From Pseudorhodobacter wandonensis (GTDB lineage: Bacteria > Pseudomonadota > Alphaproteobacteria > Rhodobacterales > Rhodobacteraceae): a stretch of 64,000 nt of DNA. Every line of letters starts with the position of its first letter. Position 1 is the first letter of the stretch. Where the stretch lies: contig NZ_LGHT01000031.1 of assembly GCF_001202035.1 (NCBI RefSeq), positions 186,001 to 250,000 of the forward strand. The letters are read 5' to 3'. Made by a program: the position numbers and the translations under genes. Under the pieces are notes generated by a model that searched no databases, was not told where the DNA came from, and saw nothing but the letters and a program-made list of their open reading frames with translations. This document shows positions 26,297 through 34,760 of this stretch, piece after piece.

Positions 26297-27211
26297 ATGC
26301 CGCTGCAAATGAACCGAGAGGTTTTTATCACCTGTGCCGTAACCGGATCGGGTGGCACCCAAGACCGCAGCCCGCATGTGCCACGCTCGCCCCAGCAAAT
26401 CGCGGAAAGCGCGATCGAGGCGGCAAAAGCGGGTGCCGCGATTGTGCATTGCCATGTGCGTGACCCCGAAACTGGCAAACCGAGCCGTGACCCTGCGCTT
26501 TACCGCGAAGTGACCGAGCGGATCCGCGACTCAGAAATCGATGTGGTGTTGAACCTGACGGCCGGCATGGGCGGGGATTTGCTGTTTGATGGTACGGAAA
26601 ACATGGGCCGGATGGCCAGCACATCCGATATGGCGGGTGCAGAGGAGCGTGTGGCGCATGTGGTAGAGTGCCGTCCCGAGATTTGTACGCTCGACTGTGG
26701 CACGATGAACTTTAACGAGGCCGATTATGTGATGGTCAACACCCCCGGCATGTTGCGCGATATGGCCAAGCGCATGGCGGCATCGGGTGTGCGGATTGAG
26801 ATTGAGGCCTTTGATACCGGCCATTTGTGGCTGGCCAAGGAGTTGGCAAAGGAAGGGATCATTCCTGATCCGGTTCTGGTGCAGCTGTGCATGGGCGTGC
26901 CATGGGGCGCGCCGGATGATCTGAACACGTTTTTGGCGATGGTGAATAACGTGCCAAGCGATTGGAACTGGTCGGCGTTTTCGATTGGCCGCAACCAGAT
27001 GGCCTATGTTGCGGCATCTGTGTTGGCGGGTGGTAACGTGCGCGTTGGTTTGGAAGATAACCTGTGGTTGGACAAGGGCGTTTTGGCGACCAATGCGCAG
27101 CTGGTCGAGCGTGCGGTTGGCATTATCACCGCGCTGGGCGCGCGGGTGATTACGCCTGCCGAGGTGCGCACGCGGTTGCAACTGGAAAAACGGGCGCCTT
27201 TGCCAAGATGA
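26297..27211 (+). CDS. BKACE family enzyme, probable 3-dehydrocarnitine cleavage enzyme (CdhC-like)
   Basis: 304 residues with GGGAG before the ATG. The zinc-binding motif of the beta-keto acid cleavage family is HCHVRDPETG (H51, H53). Other conserved segments are NLTAGMGGDLLFDG, ICTLDCGTMNF and VRVGLEDNLWLDKGV. Members condense a beta-keto acid with acetyl-CoA. The carnitine version converts 3-dehydrocarnitine and acetyl-CoA to betainyl-CoA and acetoacetate. A CdhR-like regulator on one side and a carnitine dehydrogenase/thioesterase fusion downstream make dehydrocarnitine the likely substrate. Confidence 0.88.
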   Translation: MPLQMNREVFITCAVTGSGGTQDRSPHVPRSPQQIAESAIEAAKAGAAIVHCHVRDPETGKPSRDPALYREVTERIRDSEIDVVLNLTAGMGGDLLFDGTENMGRMASTSDMAGAEERVAHVVECRPEICTLDCGTMNFNEADYVMVNTPGMLRDMAKRMAASGVRIEIEAFDTGHLWLAKELAKEGIIPDPVLVQLCMGVPWGAPDDLNTFLAMVNNVPSDWNWSAFSIGRNQMAYVAASVLAGGNVRVGLEDNLWLDKGVLATNAQLVERAVGIITALGARVITPAEVRTRLQLEKRAPLPR

Positions 27212-27224
27212 GCGAAATCTGCAA

Positions 27225-27542
27225 ATGCTCGCTATCGTCATCATGATATCGGTCCTTGCGCCACAAACCGTGACCAGCCCGCGTCTTTTGGGGCTGATTG
27301 CAGTTGCGGCCTGTGCGGCAATGACCGGCACATATCTGTGGAATGGCGGAGCTTCGGCTAGTGGTCAGGGTTTGCAAACGATTTGGTTGGTTTCGATTGT
27401 CGGCCTCTTGGTGCTTTTGAGCGCTTTGGGACGATGGCTAATGTTGCGGTTTTTCATCAAAGGGCCGGTGCCAAACCGTAGCAAGCTGTTGATTATATTG
27501 GGTGGCGCGGTGGGGCTATTGGTTGCGTATGCAAGCCGCTAG
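27225..27542 (+). CDS. Small membrane protein in the carnitine operon
   Basis: 105 residues, 13 bp after the BKACE stop. It has three or four hydrophobic helices (residues about 2-15, 20-40, 52-75, 84-102) separated by short loops and no recognisable domain. Co-directional placement between two carnitine enzymes suggests co-transcription. The ribosome site is weak (GCGAAATCTGCAA). I do not recognise a family; transport helper or unrelated membrane protein are both open. Confidence 0.55.
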   Translation: MLAIVIMISVLAPQTVTSPRLLGLIAVAACAAMTGTYLWNGGASASGQGLQTIWLVSIVGLLVLLSALGRWLMLRFFIKGPVPNRSKLLIILGGAVGLLVAYASR

Positions 27543-27640
27543 CGACGGTTAGCGGACCAAACCTGCCGAGGGGCCAAAGCAGCGGAATAACGGCCGGGAC
27601 AAGCGCCCGCATAAGTTTAATTAGGATGTAGGAAAAACAC

Positions 27641-29101
27641 ATGGCACGCAAAGCGGCAATCATAGGCGGTGGGGTTATTGGCGGCGGTTGGGCCGCGCGG
27701 TTCTTGCTGAACGGCTGGAATGTCTCGGTCTTTGACCCGGACCCCGAGGCCGCGCGCAAAATCGGTGAGGTCTTGGCCAATGCGCGGGCCGCATTGCCTG
27801 CGCTGTCGGACATTCCGATGGTGGCCGAAGGTGTGTTGACCATGGCCGACACGATTACCGAGGCCGTTGAAGGGGCCGAGTATATTCAGGAATCCGTGTC
27901 GGAACGGTTGGAGTTGAAGCATCGCGTTTTTGCACAAATCCAGCAATCTTGCCCCGACGCTTTGATCGGTTCCTCAACTTCCGGCTTTAAACCCTCGGAA
28001 TTGCAGCAAAACGCCGCGAATCCCGCGATGATTTTTGTCGCCCATCCTTTCAACCCTGTTTACTTGCTGCCCTTGGCCGAGGTTGTGCCTTCGCCTGCCT
28101 CTGACCTGGCCGCGATTGAGCGGGCAAAGGAGATTTTGCGCGAAATCGGTATGTTCCCGCTGCATGTGCGCAAGGAAATTGACGCCCATATCGCAGACCG
28201 TTTTCTAGAGGCTGTCTGGCGCGAGGCGCTGTGGCTGGTCAAGGACGGTATCGCCACGACCGAAGAAATTGATGAGGCGATCCGCATGGGCTTTGGCCTG
28301 CGCTGGGGGCAGATGGGGCTGTTTGAAACCTATCGCGTGGCCGGTGGCGAAGCAGGGATGAAGCACTTCATGGCGCAGTTTGGCCCGTGTTTGCAGTGGC
28401 CTTGGACCAAGTTGACCGACGTGCCAGAGTTTACCGATGAGCTGGTGGATCTGATCGCTGGCCAGTCGGATGCGCAATCGGGGGCCTATAGCATCCGAGA
28501 GCTGGAGCGCATTCGCGACGGCAACCTTGTGGGCTTTCTGCGGGCCTTGAAAGACCGCAACTGGGGCGCTGGTAAGGTGTTACGGGAACACGACGAACGC
28601 CGCCGCGTGGCCTATACCGATGGGACCCGTGATGTGGCGGCAGCGCCGATGGTCTTGGCGCATTTGCAAGTGTTGCCGTCGTGGATCGATTACAACGGCC
28701 ATATGACCGAAAGCCGCTATTTGTTTGCAAGTTCAGAGGTTTCTGACGCGTTCTTGCGGTTTATTGGTGCCGATATGGACTATGTGGCCAGCGGGTTCAG
28801 CTATTACACCGCCGAAAGCCATATCATGCATAAGGGCGAGGCCAAGCTGGGCGACCGTTTGACGGGTTCGGTGCAGGTTTTGGCCGCCGATGAAAAGCGG
28901 TTGCATATCTTTGTTCGTATCCAGAAAGACGGGGCAGATGTGGCGACGATCGAGCAGATGTTGCTGCATGTCGATATGAAAGCAGGGCGTACGGTGGCGG
29001 CACCTGCGGCGATCTTGGACCGCTTGATGCCTGTGGCCAAGGCCCATGCAGTGCTGCCCCGTGATGCCAGCGTTGGGCGGTTTACTGGCCAGCGCAAATG
29101 A
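27641..29101 (+). CDS. Carnitine 3-dehydrogenase fused to betainyl-CoA thioesterase (CdhA-CdhB)
   Basis: 486 residues. Residues 1-320 are a 3-hydroxyacyl-CoA-dehydrogenase-fold NAD enzyme with GGGVIGGGWAARF (9-21), ESVSER and catalytic H135 in VAHPFNPVYLLPLAEVV. Residues about 338-470 are a hotdog thioesterase with WIDYNGHM (D350, H354) and YTAESHIMHKGEAKLGD. Pseudomonas encodes the two activities as separate cdhA and cdhB. The order oxidise carnitine, cleave with BKACE, hydrolyse betainyl-CoA to glycine betaine explains the fusion. Its stop overlaps the SDR gene (ATGA). Confidence 0.9.
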   Translation: MARKAAIIGGGVIGGGWAARFLLNGWNVSVFDPDPEAARKIGEVLANARAALPALSDIPMVAEGVLTMADTITEAVEGAEYIQESVSERLELKHRVFAQIQQSCPDALIGSSTSGFKPSELQQNAANPAMIFVAHPFNPVYLLPLAEVVPSPASDLAAIERAKEILREIGMFPLHVRKEIDAHIADRFLEAVWREALWLVKDGIATTEEIDEAIRMGFGLRWGQMGLFETYRVAGGEAGMKHFMAQFGPCLQWPWTKLTDVPEFTDELVDLIAGQSDAQSGAYSIRELERIRDGNLVGFLRALKDRNWGAGKVLREHDERRRVAYTDGTRDVAAAPMVLAHLQVLPSWIDYNGHMTESRYLFASSEVSDAFLRFIGADMDYVASGFSYYTAESHIMHKGEAKLGDRLTGSVQVLAADEKRLHIFVRIQKDGADVATIEQMLLHVDMKAGRTVAAPAAILDRLMPVAKAHAVLPRDASVGRFTGQRK

Positions 29102-29844
29102 GCCGCGTTCTGATAACGGCAGGGGGGGCAGGCATTGGGCTGGTGATGGCGCAGGCCTTTGCCGCCACCGGCGCGCAGGTTTGGGTGACGGATGTTGACG
29201 CCGCCGCGATTGCCGCCTTGCCCGCTACCTTGCGCGGCAGCACCGTTAGCGTGGCGGATGAGGCGGGCATGGCCGCGCTGATGGCCGAGGTACAGGCCGA
29301 GTGGGGTGGGCTGGATGTGGTTTGCGTGAACGCAGGCGTCAAAGGCCCTACATCGGCCATTGTTGATACCGATCTGGACGCGTGGCGTGACTGTTTGGCG
29401 GTGTGCCTCGATGGTGCCTTTCTAACGGTCAAGCATGCGGCGCCATTGATGCAGCAGGGCGGCGCGATGATCTTTACCTCATCGACGGCGGGGCTGTACG
29501 GGTTCCCGTATCGCAGCCCCTATGCTGCGGCGAAATGGGCCATCATCGGGCTTATGAAAACCGCCGCGATGGAACTGGGCCCCAAGGGCATTCGCTGCAA
29601 TGCCATCGCCCCCGGCTCGGTCGAAGGGCCGCGCATTGACCGCGTGTTTGCCGCCGAGGCCGAGGCCAAGGGTATGACCCCGCAGGCGGTCGCGGCAGGC
29701 TATGCCGCAGGTACTGCGCTGGGCTGTCTGGTCACTGCACAAGACGTGGCCGATATGGCAGTATTTCTGGCCAGCGCCCCGCGTATCGCGGGCCAGGTCA
29801 TCGCCGTTGACGGCTTTACCATTAACCCTGATCCAAAGGTGTAA
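29098..29844 (+). CDS. Short-chain dehydrogenase/reductase (SDR)
   Basis: 248 residues of the classical SDR type: cofactor loop TAGGAGIGLVMAQAF, NAG motif VCVNAGVKG, catalytic serine in TSSTAGLYG, YxxxK in SPYAAAKWA, and GIRCNAIAPGSVEGPRID. It overlaps the carnitine dehydrogenase fusion by 4 nt, and the acyl-CoA dehydrogenase begins 3 bp after its stop. A D-carnitine or other 3-hydroxy acid dehydrogenase role is possible from context. The sequence shows only the family. Confidence 0.9.
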   Translation: MSRVLITAGGAGIGLVMAQAFAATGAQVWVTDVDAAAIAALPATLRGSTVSVADEAGMAALMAEVQAEWGGLDVVCVNAGVKGPTSAIVDTDLDAWRDCLAVCLDGAFLTVKHAAPLMQQGGAMIFTSSTAGLYGFPYRSPYAAAKWAIIGLMKTAAMELGPKGIRCNAIAPGSVEGPRIDRVFAAEAEAKGMTPQAVAAGYAAGTALGCLVTAQDVADMAVFLASAPRIAGQVIAVDGFTINPDPKV

Positions 29845-29847
29845 CCG

Positions 29848-31011
29848 ATGCATTTTGGCATGACTGACGAACAACGCATGATCGTTGACACCACCCGCGC
29901 CTTTGTCGAGGCCGAGATTTACCCGCATGAGGCGTTGGTCGAACGCACCGGCCACCTGCCGATGGAAATTATCCGCGAGGTGCAGGCCAAAGCGATCAGC
30001 GCCGGCCTTTACGCCGCGAACATGCCCGAGGAGGTGGGCGGTGCGGGGCTCGATACGCTGTCTTGGCTGTTGTATGAGCGCGAGCTGGGGCGGGCAAACT
30101 ATGCCTTGCATTGGACCTGCGTGGCGCGGCCGTCGAATATCTTGCTGGCCGGTACCGAAGAACAGCGCGAACGCTATCTGCATCCCTGTATTCGTGGCGA
30201 AAAATGGGATTGTCTGGCAATGACCGAGCCGGGGGCTGGGTCTGACCTGCGCGGCATGAAGGCGAGCGCGCGGCAGGATGGCGATGACTGGGTGCTGAAC
30301 GGCACCAAGCATTTCATCAGCCACGCCGACATTGCCGATTTCGCAATCGTGTTTATGGCCACAGGCGAGGAAGACACGCCGCGCGGTAAGAAAAAACTGA
30401 TTACTGCGTTTTTTGTCGATAAAGGCACGCCGGGCTATTCGGTCCGCGATGGCTATCGCAACGTATCACACCGTGGCTATACCAATGCGGTGCTGGAATT
30501 TGACAATTGCCGTCTGCCAGCGGCGCAGGTGCTGGGCGAGGTGCACAAAGGTTTTGACGTGGCAAATACATGGCTGGGCGCCACCCGCCTGCAAGTCGCC
30601 GCAACCTGCCTTGGCCGCGCCGACCGTGCCTTGGGCCACGCCATCCAATACGCCGCCGAGCGCGAGCAATTCGGCCAGCAAATTGGCAAGTTCCAAGGCG
30701 TTTCTTTCAAGCTCGCCGACATGGCGATGGAGTTGAAAGCCGCTGAACTGCTGACATGGGACGCCGCATGGCGGTTTGATCAAGGCAACGTGACCGAGGC
30801 TGACATGTCTATGGCCAAGCTGAAAGCCAGCGAGGTGTTGGCCATGGTCGCGGATGAGGCGATCCAGATCCATGGTGGTATGGGCTTGATGGATGACCTG
30901 CCTTTGGAGCGCATCTGGCGGGATGCGCGGGTAGAGCGGATCTGGGAAGGCACCTCCGAGATCCAGCGTCACATTATCAGCCGCCAACTTTTACGGGCGC
31001 ATGGTGGGTGA
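29848..31011 (+). CDS. Acyl-CoA dehydrogenase, possibly gamma-butyrobetainyl/crotonobetainyl-CoA type
   Basis: 387 residues, full length. It has FAD-binding signature CLAMTEPGAGSD and second signature QIHGGMGLMDDLPLERIWRDAR. The C-terminal VERIWEGTSEIQRHI contains the glutamate typical of medium/short-chain enzymes. It lies directly behind the SDR gene and before a CoA ligase and enoyl-CoA hydratase, in a carnitine gene cluster. This recalls CaiA, so oxidation of gamma-butyrobetainyl-CoA to crotonobetainyl-CoA is a reasonable inference. Other short acyl-CoAs are possible. A dispersed repeat follows its stop. Confidence 0.85.
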   Translation: MHFGMTDEQRMIVDTTRAFVEAEIYPHEALVERTGHLPMEIIREVQAKAISAGLYAANMPEEVGGAGLDTLSWLLYERELGRANYALHWTCVARPSNILLAGTEEQRERYLHPCIRGEKWDCLAMTEPGAGSDLRGMKASARQDGDDWVLNGTKHFISHADIADFAIVFMATGEEDTPRGKKKLITAFFVDKGTPGYSVRDGYRNVSHRGYTNAVLEFDNCRLPAAQVLGEVHKGFDVANTWLGATRLQVAATCLGRADRALGHAIQYAAEREQFGQQIGKFQGVSFKLADMAMELKAAELLTWDAAWRFDQGNVTEADMSMAKLKASEVLAMVADEAIQIHGGMGLMDDLPLERIWRDARVERIWEGTSEIQRHIISRQLLRAHGG

Positions 31012-31016
31012 AACAA

Positions 31017-31083
31017 AGCGGGGGCTGTCTGCCCCCCTTCGCCTGACGGCGAATTCCCCCCGAGGATATTTTCAGATAGATGA
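31017..31083 (+). repeat. GC hairpin plus dispersed repeat, copy 4
   Basis: GGGGGC-TGTCT-GCCCCC hairpin just after the acyl-CoA dehydrogenase stop, then CGCCTGACGGCG, then CGAGGATATTTTCAG with ATAGATGA. It is oriented away from the upstream gene. Confidence 0.65.
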
Positions 31084-31204
31084 ATAACGGATTGTTAACT
31101 ATGAGCCTGCATAATGATCTAGCGGTACAGGCGGGGACGCCGATGACCGCGATAGGTGATGTTTCTCTGTCTCCTTGGCTGGAGACAGAGCGACCTCTTT
31201 CCCC

Positions 31205-31286
31205 CATCATCTATCCAAAAATATCCCGGGGAACCTCGGTTGGCTTGCCAAGCGAGGTGGGGCAGCGCCCCGCTTTTGCGCTGGTT
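31205..31286 (-). repeat. Dispersed repeat, copy 5, inverted, with GC hairpins
   Basis: Minus-strand reading gives CCGGGATATTTTTGG plus ATAGATGATG at 31205-31230. On the plus side follow CTCGGTTGGCTTGCCAAGCGAG (imperfect palindrome) and GGGGCAGCGCCCC. It faces copy 4 across 120 bp of the same gap, so the two could pair. Confidence 0.65.
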
Positions 31287-31300
31287 GCCGAGGGGGGCGC

Positions 31301-33295
31301 ATGGTGATGCTGTCTCGCTTGTTGCGGCCGCGCTCTATTGCCGTGCTGGGGTCTGTTTGGGCCGAGAACGTTATTTTACAATGCCGTAAGATGGGGTTTG
31401 AAGGGGATGTTTGGCCGGTTCATCCGAATAAACAGTCTATTGGTGGAGTTCCTGCATTTCCTTCTCTCGAGGCTTTGCCCGCCGCACCCGATGCCACGTT
31501 CATCGGCGTAAATCGGCACGCGACGGTTGAGGTCGTGCGTAGCCTGTCCGCGATTAACGCGGGTGGCGCAATCTGTTTTGCATCGGGTTGGACCGAGGCG
31601 GGCGAGGCGGGCTTGCAAGCCGAGTTGGTGCAGGCCGCAGGCGACATGCCTATTCTCGGGCCTAATTGCTATGGCGTTATAAATTACCTTGATGGGGCGT
31701 TGCTTTGGCCCGATCAACACGGTGGCCGCAGGGTGGAACGGGGCGTGGCGCTGCTGTCGCAATCTTCGAATATCGTGATCAACCTGACCATGCAGGCGCG
31801 TGGCTTGCCTGTGGCCTATGTGGCCTGTTTGGGCAATGCGGCGCAGGTGGGCCTGGCCGATCTGGCGGCTGCACTTCTGGCGGATGATAGGGTTACCGCG
31901 CTTGGCCTTTATGTCGAAGGTATTGATGATGCGCCGGGTTTTGCAGCGGTGGCCGAGGCGGCACGCATTGCCGGCAAAGGTATTGTTTGCCTGAAGTCTG
32001 GCAAGACCGAGGCCTCGCGGATGGCGGCGGCCTCGCATACGGCGGCGCTGGCGGGGGGCGGGGCCGCGTCTTCGGCATTCCTGCGCCAGGCGGGCGTGGC
32101 TGAGGCCGCGACTTTGCCTGAGCTTTTGGAAACGCTCAAGATTTTCCATGTCCACGGGCCGCAGCTCGGGCGGCGCTTGTGCTCTTTGTCCTGTTCGGGC
32201 GGCGAGGCGGGTCTGGTTGCGGATCTGGCGGCGCCTTTCGGTATTTCGTTTGATCCGCCGACCACGGAACAGCGCACGCGCCTTGGTGAAATCCTCGGGC
32301 CGATTGTGTCGATCAATAACCCGTTGGATTATCATACCTTTATTTGGGGTGACGGGCCGCGCACCACGGATGTGTTTGCGACAATGCTGGCGGGGTATGA
32401 CGCGGGGGTGTTTATCATTGACCCGCCGCGCCCTGACCTATGCGATCCTGCCTCGTTCGAGCCTGCTTTGCTTGCGATTGAAGAAGCTGCCAAGCGCACC
32501 GGTAAGCCGGCCTTCCCTGTCGCCTCCTTGCCAGAAAATTTTGATGAGGATCGCGCGATAGCGATGATGGCGCGCGGTACTGTGCCGCTGATGGGGCTTG
32601 AATCTGCCCTTGGGGCCTTGGTCGCGGCGCAAACGCCGCCGGGTCTGGCGGGGTGGCGGCCCTTGCCGTCGCGCAAGCCGACCCGACTTGCTTTGATGGA
32701 CGAAGCTTCGGCAAAGGCGCTTTTGGCCGGAACAGGGGTTGGAGTGCCGCGCGGGGTGTCTGCGCCGGATTTGCAGACGCTCGACGTCGCAGCCCGCCAA
32801 CTTGCAGCGCCGCTCGCGCTAAAGGGCTTGGGTTTTGCGCATAAATCCGAAAACGGCGCTGTGCGTCTTGGGTTGCCGAGCCTGCAGGGGCAGGCGCCAA
32901 TGCCCGGCGCTACGGGTTATCTGGCCGAAGAAATGGTGACGGGGGTAGTGGCCGAGCTGCTGATCGGCATTCGGCGCGATCCGGTCTATGGTGTGACGCT
33001 GACGCTTGGCTTTGGTGGTGTTACGGCAGAGCTCTTGGGTGATACGGTTACCTTGATTTGCCCTGTTACCCCCGCTGAAATCGACACCGGTTTGCGCCAG
33101 TTGCGGTTATGGCCGCTGCTGGATGGCTATCGCGGTCGCGCGCGTGCCGATGTTTCAGCTGTGGTTGACGTTGCCATGCGCTTGCAAAACCTGATGCAAG
33201 ACGAGACGTTGGAAGAAATAGAGATCAACCCGCTGATGGTGCGCGAACAAGGTGCCGTCGCGGCGGATGCAGTAATTTGGAAGGAAGCGCTATGA
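31301..33295 (+). CDS. NDP-forming acyl-CoA synthetase (acetate-CoA ligase family)
   Basis: 664 residues from an ATG preceded by GAGGGGGG; an ATG six bases later is equally usable. The N-terminal half has the CoA-binding and succinyl-CoA-synthetase-like domains (SIAVLGSVWAENVILQCRKMGFEGDVWPVHP, ILGPNCYGVIN, and LSCSGGEAGLVAD). The C-terminal half is an ATP-grasp domain (APLALKGLGFAHKSENGAVRLGL, AELLIGIRRDPVYGVTLTLGFGG, EIEINPLMV). It makes acyl-CoA from a free acid and ATP, probably activating the substrate for the adjacent acyl-CoA dehydrogenase and hydratase. Overlaps the hydratase gene by 4 nt. Confidence 0.88.
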   Translation: MVMLSRLLRPRSIAVLGSVWAENVILQCRKMGFEGDVWPVHPNKQSIGGVPAFPSLEALPAAPDATFIGVNRHATVEVVRSLSAINAGGAICFASGWTEAGEAGLQAELVQAAGDMPILGPNCYGVINYLDGALLWPDQHGGRRVERGVALLSQSSNIVINLTMQARGLPVAYVACLGNAAQVGLADLAAALLADDRVTALGLYVEGIDDAPGFAAVAEAARIAGKGIVCLKSGKTEASRMAAASHTAALAGGGAASSAFLRQAGVAEAATLPELLETLKIFHVHGPQLGRRLCSLSCSGGEAGLVADLAAPFGISFDPPTTEQRTRLGEILGPIVSINNPLDYHTFIWGDGPRTTDVFATMLAGYDAGVFIIDPPRPDLCDPASFEPALLAIEEAAKRTGKPAFPVASLPENFDEDRAIAMMARGTVPLMGLESALGALVAAQTPPGLAGWRPLPSRKPTRLALMDEASAKALLAGTGVGVPRGVSAPDLQTLDVAARQLAAPLALKGLGFAHKSENGAVRLGLPSLQGQAPMPGATGYLAEEMVTGVVAELLIGIRRDPVYGVTLTLGFGGVTAELLGDTVTLICPVTPAEIDTGLRQLRLWPLLDGYRGRARADVSAVVDVAMRLQNLMQDETLEEIEINPLMVREQGAVAADAVIWKEAL

Positions 33296-34089
33296 TGCAA
33301 ATGCGAACCGATGGCCCGATTTTGACGCGCTCTGAAGGGGCCATTCTAGAGGTCACCTTGTCGCGTGGCAAAGCCAATGCGATTGATCTGGTGACCAGCC
33401 GGGTAATGGGCGAGGTGTTTCGCGATTTTCGCGATGATGATGCTTTGCGGGTCTGCATCCTGCGCGCTGCGGGCGAAAAATTCTTTTGCCCGGGGTGGGA
33501 CCTGAAAGCCGCGGCTGAGGGTGATGCAGTCGATGGCGATTACGGCATTGGCGGCTTTGGCGGCTTGCAGGAATTGCCGCATTTGAACAAGCCGGTAATC
33601 GCTGCTGTGAACGGGATTTGCTGTGGTGGCGGGTTAGAACTGGCGCTGTCTTGCGATCTGATCCTGGCCGCCGAGACCGCAAGTTTTGCGCTGCCGGAAA
33701 TCCGGTCGGGAACGGTGGCCGACGCGGCCTCGATCAAGCTGCCCAAACGCATTCCTTACCATGTCGCGATGGATCTTTTGCTGACGGGCCGTTGGTTTGA
33801 TGCCGATGAGGCGCAGCGCTGGGGGCTGATAAAAGCAATTCATCCGCAGGCAGATTTGTTGGCCAAGGCGTGGGATCTGGCACGCTTGCTCGAATCCGGT
33901 CCGCCTTTGGTTTATGCCGCGATCAAGGAAGTGGTGCGTGAGGCCGAGGATATGCGTTTCCAGGACGCGTTGAACCGTATCACCAAACGGCAGTTTGCGA
34001 CAGTTGACAGGCTCTATTCATCCGAGGATCAGTTAGAGGGGGCAAAGGCCTTTGCCGAAAAGCGTGATCCGGTTTGGAAAGGTCGTTAA
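33292..34089 (+). CDS. Enoyl-CoA hydratase/isomerase family (CaiD-like)
   Basis: 265 residues from the ATG that overlaps the synthetase stop. Crotonase features: oxyanion-hole segment GEKFFCPGWDLKAAA, second GICCGGGLELALSCDLI, and ALPEIRSGTVADAASIKLPKRI. The position after a CoA ligase and acyl-CoA dehydrogenase parallels CaiD, which hydrates crotonobetainyl-CoA to carnitinyl-CoA. That substrate is inferred. A dispersed repeat lies downstream before the OsmC gene. Confidence 0.87.
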   Translation: MMQMRTDGPILTRSEGAILEVTLSRGKANAIDLVTSRVMGEVFRDFRDDDALRVCILRAAGEKFFCPGWDLKAAAEGDAVDGDYGIGGFGGLQELPHLNKPVIAAVNGICCGGGLELALSCDLILAAETASFALPEIRSGTVADAASIKLPKRIPYHVAMDLLLTGRWFDADEAQRWGLIKAIHPQADLLAKAWDLARLLESGPPLVYAAIKEVVREAEDMRFQDALNRITKRQFATVDRLYSSEDQLEGAKAFAEKRDPVWKGR

Positions 34090-34160
34090 GGCGGGGCCAG
34101 GTCTTTCGCCCAACACACTGGCCCGTACCGGCAGTCATTGCGCTTTATGCAAAAGGTGGC

Positions 34161-34205
34161 AGGTATTTGGGCCAAGATGAAATGGAGAGCCAGGATGAAA
34201 TGGAG
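34161..34205 (+). repeat. Dispersed repeat, copy 6, with 18-bp tandem tail
   Basis: AGGTATTTGGGCCAAGATGA continues into GATGAAATGGAG, which is repeated with an 18-bp period (34176-34187 and 34194-34205). The second GGAG lies six bases before the TTG start of the OsmC gene and would serve as its ribosome site. Confidence 0.6.
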
Positions 34206-34210
34206 CGAGT

Positions 34211-34675
34211 TTGCATAATTACACAAGTTGCGTGATTTGGACGGGCAACACCGGTGAGGGGACCGCGCATTACAAAGCCTATGCCCGCACTTGGGATATT
34301 GCCGTGCCGGGCAAGCCGCCCGTGCATTGTTCAAATGATCCGCTTTTGGGTGGCGATCCGGCCAAAATGAACCCCGAGGATCTGCTTCTCTCGGCGCTCT
34401 CGGCCTGTCACATGCTGTGGTATTTGCACTATGCCGCAGAGTCGGGGATCGTTGTGACGCGGTACGAAGACACGCCGATTGGTGTGGGCGAAGTCGGGCG
34501 CGGTGGCGCGGGGCGGTTTGTTTCGGCCGAGTTGCGGCCGGTGATCTGGGTGGCGCTTGGGGCAGATATGGCTGAGGCAGAGGCCATCCATCATCGCATC
34601 CATGAGGTCTGTTTTATTGCGAGATCGGTAAATTTTCCTGTGACCTATGCGCCGCGATTTGAAATTGACGCATAA
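34211..34675 (+). CDS. OsmC family protein
   Basis: 154 residues from a TTG start with GGAG six bases upstream; I see no better in-frame start. Sequence features are GDPAKMNPEDLLLSALSACHMLWYLHYAAESG, with the family cysteine in LSACHM, and HEVCFIARSVNFPV containing the second cysteine. OsmC/Ohr proteins reduce organic hydroperoxides or are linked to osmotic stress. The subgroup here (YciT/OsmC-like, 'HYKAYARTWDIAVPGKPPVHCSNDP') is common in alphaproteobacteria. It lies at the end of the carnitine gene run. Confidence 0.88.
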   Translation: MHNYTSCVIWTGNTGEGTAHYKAYARTWDIAVPGKPPVHCSNDPLLGGDPAKMNPEDLLLSALSACHMLWYLHYAAESGIVVTRYEDTPIGVGEVGRGGAGRFVSAELRPVIWVALGADMAEAEAIHHRIHEVCFIARSVNFPVTYAPRFEIDA

Positions 34676-34760
34676 GCGAAACTCGACATTTTCGGTCGCT
34701 AAGGGCTAAGGCATGGCCGTGTTGGGCCGATAAGGTGGCCTCCAAACAAAGGGGCATCTT

